Below are positions 50,646 to 54,715 of a stretch of 54,715 nt of DNA, one piece after another (position 1 is the first letter of the stretch; every line of letters starts with the position of its first letter). Under the pieces are notes generated by a model. That model saw nothing but the letters and a program-made list of their open reading frames with translations, ran no database searches and was not told where the DNA came from. The translations under genes were made by a program, and so were the position numbers. The stretch lies in assembly GCA_964530825.1 (NCBI GenBank), contig CAZHCA010000029.1, positions 1 to 54,715 of the forward strand. Reading direction: 5' to 3'. This DNA comes from CAZHCA01 sp964530825 (lineage in GTDB: Bacteria > Bacteroidota > Bacteroidia > Chitinophagales > Saprospiraceae).

Positions 50646-52052
50646 TCAAAAGTGGTGTCGCCAGCCCAATTGCAACCCTATAAACTGATACTTTTGTTCG
50701 TATCCGCTGGTTACCGGATTGCTAAACGATTGGGTAAATGATCGATAATTTCCTTCCAGAGATATTTCTCGTCGTTGTCCGATTGTGTAGATGACTCCCA
50801 ATCCACCTGACCAGCCAATGCCAACCCGGGTTGGGTAAATTAATCCGTTATCCGTAATGCCATTATTTATTAACGTTTCATTTGGTAAAAGAAAGCGTCC
50901 TTCAAAGGTTTGTCGAAGATTTATAATGGCACCTGTATGAAGGCTTACCCCTATTTTATTCCATTGCTCTCGGTATTCAAGTTTTACAGGTAAATTGAAC
51001 AGGGTGTACCGGTTGTAATGATTAACTTGACGTTGGGTAATTCGTTGGGCTTTTACTTCCCCCGCAATAATTTGCGTCTTTCCTTCATTATCGGTATAAA
51101 AGTAAGCTGAGTCGACGGGTATCACTACGGTATTTTCTTTGCTGGTTCCCCATGCAAAGCGTTCGGTGATTTGTTGACGCTCCAGCCCAACCTGGACCGA
51201 CCATTTTTGGAAACGAGCGCCGAATAGCAGGCCTGCCTCCAAGCTTTCTAGGGGTACTTCATAGGCTTCACGCAAAGTTAATAGGGGCTTTGAATTTTCC
51301 CTGCTAGCTTCGAAAGTGCGCAAGGGTAATGCAAACCCAATATAGCTAGCTAGACTCCAACGCACAGTAGCCTTTTTCTTCGGTAGCTGCACCAGCACAG
51401 GAGACAGTTGTGGAGGCTCTGAAGAAATCATTTTGTAGGAAAATGGCAATGGTGAGACGCTCCATGTCCGCTCTTGTCGTTGAGAAAGTATTTTCGTAGG
51501 CGAATCGATTAATTCATCACAGGCAGAATTATTAAATGGAGCCAAGCGGTTATCTGGGGTAAATGTATTTGAGGCTAATGGTGCCTGTGCCCCCGTAGAG
51601 GTCGAAAATACTTGATTATGTATTTTGCCTTTGGGCAACGTTGGCAATATTTCCAAAGGATTTGGTGGTTGCTTTTTTTTGCTTAGTACAGGCACGTCAA
51701 AACCTTGGTCGTCGGATAATTGCTTCCTGAACTTTTCTTTAGTACTAAGGGGTTTGGGTTGTCGAAAACCGTTGGATAGAGAATTATGGGAAGCCAAGTC
51801 CTCCACGAAAAGAATGGGGAAAGCCTGCAGGTTCTCTTTTCGATGTAAAAACTGCCCGGCTAACACCAATCCGGCTGCGCCAAAAGCAGAAAGCAATATT
51901 GCTAGCAACCAGCCCAATCGGATTTGCCATAGTCTGCGTGGAATACTAGGTTCCAATTCATTCCAAAAGGCTTCTGCATCCCAATCAGGCTGAACCGATT
52001 GCAGGCTGCTCCGAATTTGGTCTTCCCAATCTTTAGGTAGATTGTTGGCCAT
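50646..52052 (-). CDS. Sigma-factor-linked membrane protein with barrel-like C-terminus
   Basis: A 468-residue protein starting at MANNLPKDWEDQ, where the first 41 residues (helical, LPKDWEDQIRSSLQSVQPDWDAEAFWNELE) lie before one membrane helix (about 46-68, LGWLLAILLSAFGAAGLVLAGQF). A long low-complexity segment follows, and residues about 235-468 alternate like an outer-membrane beta-barrel, ending in YQFIGLQLGWRHHF with a terminal Phe. The arrangement fits an anti-sigma-type N-terminus joined to an outer-membrane-type domain. Its start overlaps the ECF sigma stop by 20 bp, so translation is coupled. An adaptor that links the cytoplasm to the outer membrane is inferred, not proven. Confidence 0.75.
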   Translation of the reverse strand: MANNLPKDWEDQIRSSLQSVQPDWDAEAFWNELEPSIPRRLWQIRLGWLLAILLSAFGAAGLVLAGQFLHRKENLQAFPILFVEDLASHNSLSNGFRQPKPLSTKEKFRKQLSDDQGFDVPVLSKKKQPPNPLEILPTLPKGKIHNQVFSTSTGAQAPLASNTFTPDNRLAPFNNSACDELIDSPTKILSQRQERTWSVSPLPFSYKMISSEPPQLSPVLVQLPKKKATVRWSLASYIGFALPLRTFEASRENSKPLLTLREAYEVPLESLEAGLLFGARFQKWSVQVGLERQQITERFAWGTSKENTVVIPVDSAYFYTDNEGKTQIIAGEVKAQRITQRQVNHYNRYTLFNLPVKLEYREQWNKIGVSLHTGAIINLRQTFEGRFLLPNETLINNGITDNGLIYPTRVGIGWSGGLGVIYTIGQRREISLEGNYRSFTQSFSNPVTSGYEQKYQFIGLQLGWRHHF

Positions 52053-52596
52053 ATTCCATCGTTTTTTGTTCATTTAATAAAACCCTTAACTTTGATTTAG
52101 CCCTGGCTAGCTGTGAGCGTGAAGTACTTTCGTTAATTTCAAGGAGATTGGCTATTTCCCGGTGAGAATAGCCCTCTACTACGGCCATTTGAAAAACCAA
52201 TCGATAACGGATAGGCAGCTTATGAATGAGTTTAAGCACATCTTTGGCCTGGAGGTAATCAAAAACGGGAGGATCCGAACTCATTATTTTTTGCATTTGA
52301 TGCGTTGAATCCTCCCCATTTAACAAGTAGCCCTTGTTTTGCCGGTACTGCTGAAGGGCTTCATTAATTACAATTCGAGTGAGCCACCCCTCGAAGGCTC
52401 CTTTTTGAGGTTGGTAGGTATCGATTTTATCAAATATTTTAATAAAGGCATTTTGGACGATATCTTTCGCTTCAGGATTATCTTTGGCGTAACGTAAACC
52501 CACGTTAAAGGCTAATGCATGAAAGCGATCATAAAGCGCTTTTTGGTATTTGCGTTTTTGTTTTTTACATCCTTCAATGAGTTGTTCTATCGTCAT
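52033..52596 (-). CDS. ECF-type RNA polymerase sigma factor
   Basis: A 187-residue sigma factor starting at MTIEQLIEGCKKQ (52596), 19 bp after the upstream stop; an earlier in-frame start at 52641 would overlap that gene. Region 2 is YDRFHALAFNVGLRYAKDNPEAKDIVQNAFIKIFDKIDTYQPQKGAFEGWLTRIVIN; region 4 is QMAVVEGYSHREIANLLEINESTSRSQLARAKSKLRVLL. It is a Bacteroidota ECF type that lies in operons with an anti-sigma protein. The next gene encodes a one-helix membrane protein, the likely anti-sigma. Confidence 0.9.
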   Translation of the reverse strand: MTIEQLIEGCKKQKRKYQKALYDRFHALAFNVGLRYAKDNPEAKDIVQNAFIKIFDKIDTYQPQKGAFEGWLTRIVINEALQQYRQNKGYLLNGEDSTHQMQKIMSSDPPVFDYLQAKDVLKLIHKLPIRYRLVFQMAVVEGYSHREIANLLEINESTSRSQLARAKSKLRVLLNEQKTMEYGQQST

Positions 52597-52615
52597 GGGC
52601 TTACCTACGGCGTTA

Positions 52616-53956
52616 TTATTGACTGATGGAAAAATTTCCATTAACTGGAATTATATCCTCCCGGCCAGTCGTTAAATTCCCCGTGAAAGTACCCTCGATA
52701 CGGTCTTGTTCGATATTATTGATTTCGACCTGGCAATTAGTATTGGTTTCAGTTTGTGTTCCACCGAAATAAGTACTGGTACCGGTAGCAACTTGGATAA
52801 AGTCAGCTTCGTAAGAACCTTCGGTGGTGCCGGGAATATTTAAAATAAGACCTTTATTGCCCTTGGTATATTTAATGTCCAGAATGTCGCGCTCCGTACT
52901 TACAGTGAAATTATGTGGATTATTGAACACGACGGTATCTACTTCATTAACAATGAATTCAATTAAACTGGAACCACCATTATCTTCTTCGTCGTTACCA
53001 GGCGGGCCGCACACTACGATAGGGCTTTCCAAGTTAGTAGCTGATGCTTGTAAAGTAACTTGCAGCGGTTCACTGATAACGGTACCAGCCTGGCTAGAGG
53101 CTGTTAATATCACCTCCGGAGCGTTTATTGGTTCACAAGTAGTAATGGGGAGTTGAAAAACACCCTCCGTTTCAGAGCGGGCCCCTACCTGCAGACCCTG
53201 AAGATTGGCGATCACGATTCCTCCTTCGATGGGCGCACCATCGCAATCGACCAGCTGTCCAGTTATGGTGAATTGGCTGCTACTGCGCGGTTCTACCTGT
53301 ATAGGATCCAGCACTTGGTCTTCGGAAAATGGGCCGATAGAAGTGTTAAAAACCTCTACGTCGCACTGGCGATCGTACAACTGGAATTCTAACTTAATAT
53401 TTGCCGGTACGGGCAGTCGAAATAGACCATCTCGATTTGTCGTAGCATAATTACGCTGTTGGTCGGCAGCTCTTGCGATGACTAATTGTCCAGCTACTGG
53501 TGCGTTAACATTGTCGACTAATGAGCCAGTAAGTACAATTAAATCTGTGTCTTTTGTCGGTAGCCCCTCACCCGGTAACTCCCCTTCACGAAAAAGAACA
53601 GTTTGAATATCGGAATTATCCCTTGAGGGATCTTCCATACTCATCGTTTGGGAAATAAAGTCGTCTTTAGAGAACCGTAAATAGGCTATTTTTTCTGGAA
53701 CCAAAATAGCTTCCAATTCAAAGTTGCCATTACCGTTGGTAAAAGTCGTTTCCAATAGCCGGTCATCTTGGAAGATGCTTATTTCCGTATCGGAAAGCCC
53801 TTGTTCCATAGCGTCGGTAACCAATCCAGTAATGGTAGTAGCGCTGATTTCTTCTGCAGCAGGAGGAGTGGTAATTACAGAAGTAATATCTTCATTTTTC
53901 CTACATGAAGTTGCTGCCGCAACCAACGCAGCAAAACCAATTAACCATTTATTCAT
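52616..53956 (-). CDS. Lipoprotein with carboxypeptidase-regulatory-like repeats
   Basis: A 446-residue lipoprotein (ATSC, Cys18). At least three beta-sandwich modules of the carboxypeptidase-regulatory type are visible: ITGLVTDAMEQGLSDTEISIFQ, LTGSLVDNVNAPVAGQLVIARAADQQRNYATTNRDGLFRLPVP, and ITGQLVDCDGAPIEGGIVIANLQGLQVGARSETEGVFQLPI. The last 130 residues (DEEDNGGSSLIEFIVNEVDTVVF ...) are a different beta-rich domain. It is likely exposed on the outer membrane. It is first of a three-gene run with the ECF sigma and barrel-like protein and may be a target or sensor of that unit. Confidence 0.8.
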   Translation of the reverse strand: MNKWLIGFAALVAAATSCRKNEDITSVITTPPAAEEISATTITGLVTDAMEQGLSDTEISIFQDDRLLETTFTNGNGNFELEAILVPEKIAYLRFSKDDFISQTMSMEDPSRDNSDIQTVLFREGELPGEGLPTKDTDLIVLTGSLVDNVNAPVAGQLVIARAADQQRNYATTNRDGLFRLPVPANIKLEFQLYDRQCDVEVFNTSIGPFSEDQVLDPIQVEPRSSSQFTITGQLVDCDGAPIEGGIVIANLQGLQVGARSETEGVFQLPITTCEPINAPEVILTASSQAGTVISEPLQVTLQASATNLESPIVVCGPPGNDEEDNGGSSLIEFIVNEVDTVVFNNPHNFTVSTERDILDIKYTKGNKGLILNIPGTTEGSYEADFIQVATGTSTYFGGTQTETNTNCQVEINNIEQDRIEGTFTGNLTTGREDIIPVNGNFSISQ

Positions 53957-54072
53957 TTTTTGATCATTTTCGAGATGAAGAAATTGTTGGTCCGGACAAC
54001 CTCATTATGAACTGAAAGCAGGAAACGCTGCAAGGAGAGGAAAAATCAATTGTCGGTTCGTTGCCATTAGAC

Positions 54073-54113
54073 AAAAAAAGGGGGGTACCAAAAATTGGTG
54101 CCCCCCCTTTTTT
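54073..54113 (-). terminator. Strong bidirectional terminator
   Basis: A7G6 at 54073-54085 pairs with C7T6 at 54101-54113, with an inner ACCA/TGGT helix. It has A- and T-runs on both sides, 16 bp after the TonB-C gene stop on the minus strand. Confidence 0.9.
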
Positions 54114-54129
54114 CGGGTGGGTTTAGCTT

Positions 54130-54570
54130 TTAATTACGATTAAATTCCAGCGGCTGCCGCATTTGTGTGGCCATCGGCCGGCCGTCTTTCATGGCGGGTT
54201 GCCACTTCCGTAAACCTTGTACAACCCTTATCGCTTCGCGATCAATCGCTTCATTAACTCCCTCGGTGACTTCAACATTGGTGATATTACCATTGGCATC
54301 GACGGTGTAGCTAACGATAACTAATCCTTCTTCTCCTTCGGCATCATCGGGGTAACGCATCCCACGGGCTACGTCGACCATAAGACCGTTAAGTCCTCCA
54401 GGGTAGCGCGGATACTGATCCGGTACATCCGTATTGGGTGGTTGTTTGTTAACTAAAGCTTCAATTTCCTGGTACCGGGGCGCTGACTGTGCACTGGAGG
54501 GTACAGGATTACTAGAGGAGCCGCAAGCGAAAAAAGTAGTAAAGACAAGGAAGAGTAGGAGGTATTTCAT
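54130..54570 (-). CDS. TonB C-terminal-domain lipoprotein
   Basis: A 146-residue protein starting at MKYLLLFLVF, a start that gives lipobox FFAC (Cys16); longer in-frame reading is unlikely. The TonB-C domain (about 60-146) has PRYPGGLNGLMVDVARGMRYPDDAEGEEGLVIVSYTVDANGNI, then VEVTEGVNEAIDREAIRVVQGLRKWQPAMKDGRPM. It lacks the membrane helix and proline-rich spacer of real TonB. Such stand-alone lipid-anchored TonB-C proteins are common in Bacteroidota; they may bind partners at the outer membrane. The terminator at 54073 ends the gene. Confidence 0.85.
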   Translation of the reverse strand: MKYLLLFLVFTTFFACGSSSNPVPSSAQSAPRYQEIEALVNKQPPNTDVPDQYPRYPGGLNGLMVDVARGMRYPDDAEGEEGLVIVSYTVDANGNITNVEVTEGVNEAIDREAIRVVQGLRKWQPAMKDGRPMATQMRQPLEFNRN

Positions 54571-54715
54571 AGTTTCTATATTGAGTACAAAATAGAACGT
54601 TGGAGGAAAGGGGGTTAGTCTTACCAGCACGGAATATATTAAGGCGATGGGGTAGGAATATGTACTTACCCCCAATTTTAAACCAGTGAGGCCGAATATT
54701 TAGTTGGTATGAAAT

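Overview
The window reads as chromosomal DNA of a Bacteroidota bacterium, most likely from the Saprospiria (Lewinella/Saprospiraceae-like). The evidence is a C-terminal type IX secretion sorting domain (2568-3728), a DUF6089-type barrel, a DUF6090 remnant, SusD-free but lipoprotein-rich gene content, LytS/LytTR and ECF signalling, weak Shine-Dalgarno signals, and TTTG/TAnnTTTG-like promoters. No rRNA, tRNA, CRISPR array, transposase or phage module was found. Taxonomy is inferred from gene families, not from a marker gene.

Left part (1-21 kb): a decayed M1-aminopeptidase gene with five in-frame stops and two frameshifts; a DUF6089 barrel and a T9SS-exported protein; a LuxR-type response regulator; a KefG/KefB-like potassium efflux pair; an SDR; an HtrA-like protease; a protein made of eight 31-residue repeats; a GH133 lipoprotein; a Tyr-less SDR; a beta-lactamase-fold hydrolase; a proline iminopeptidase-like hydrolase; a TetR/methyltransferase pair; an hsp20 gene preceded by a perfect sigma-54 promoter and three upstream dyads; an epimerase, a DinB protein and LolD.

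Middle part (21-41 kb): an Fe-S bacterial cryptochrome/photolyase behind a leader with a terminator-like hairpin; a same-strand cluster GMC oxidoreductase, secreted VOC protein, SDR, GH63/MGH1-like glucosidase, a degraded segment and an MFS transporter, which looks like a sugar or glycoside uptake and oxidation unit; STAS-like and unknown small proteins; an alpha/beta hydrolase; a LytS/LytTR two-component pair; several exported proteins (FG-GAP, SnoaL/TPR, HExxH metalloprotease, YARHG), a frameshifted DUF6090 gene and a SASA-type esterase lipoprotein.

Right part (41-54.7 kb): an ECF sigma factor with a membrane Ser/Thr kinase-TPR protein; convergent to it, a cholesterol-dependent-cytolysin-like (CDC/MACPF) lipoprotein without the tryptophan-rich undecapeptide; a TPR protein; an ECF sigma gene with an amber codon near its start; a TetR regulator; an SPFH/prohibitin-like lipoprotein; a cupin with a broken VOC neighbour; an operon of carboxypeptidase-regulatory-like lipoprotein, ECF sigma factor, and a protein with one inner-membrane helix and a C-terminal barrel-like domain; a TonB-C lipoprotein.

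The most notable items are the CDC-like pore-former, two intergenic arrays built from strict 17-bp modules of CTGTTAG/CTAACAG (one a perfect 62-bp palindrome), and the sigma-54 control region of hsp20. Five genes or segments are broken, so the region is either decaying or contains assembly errors in homopolymers.
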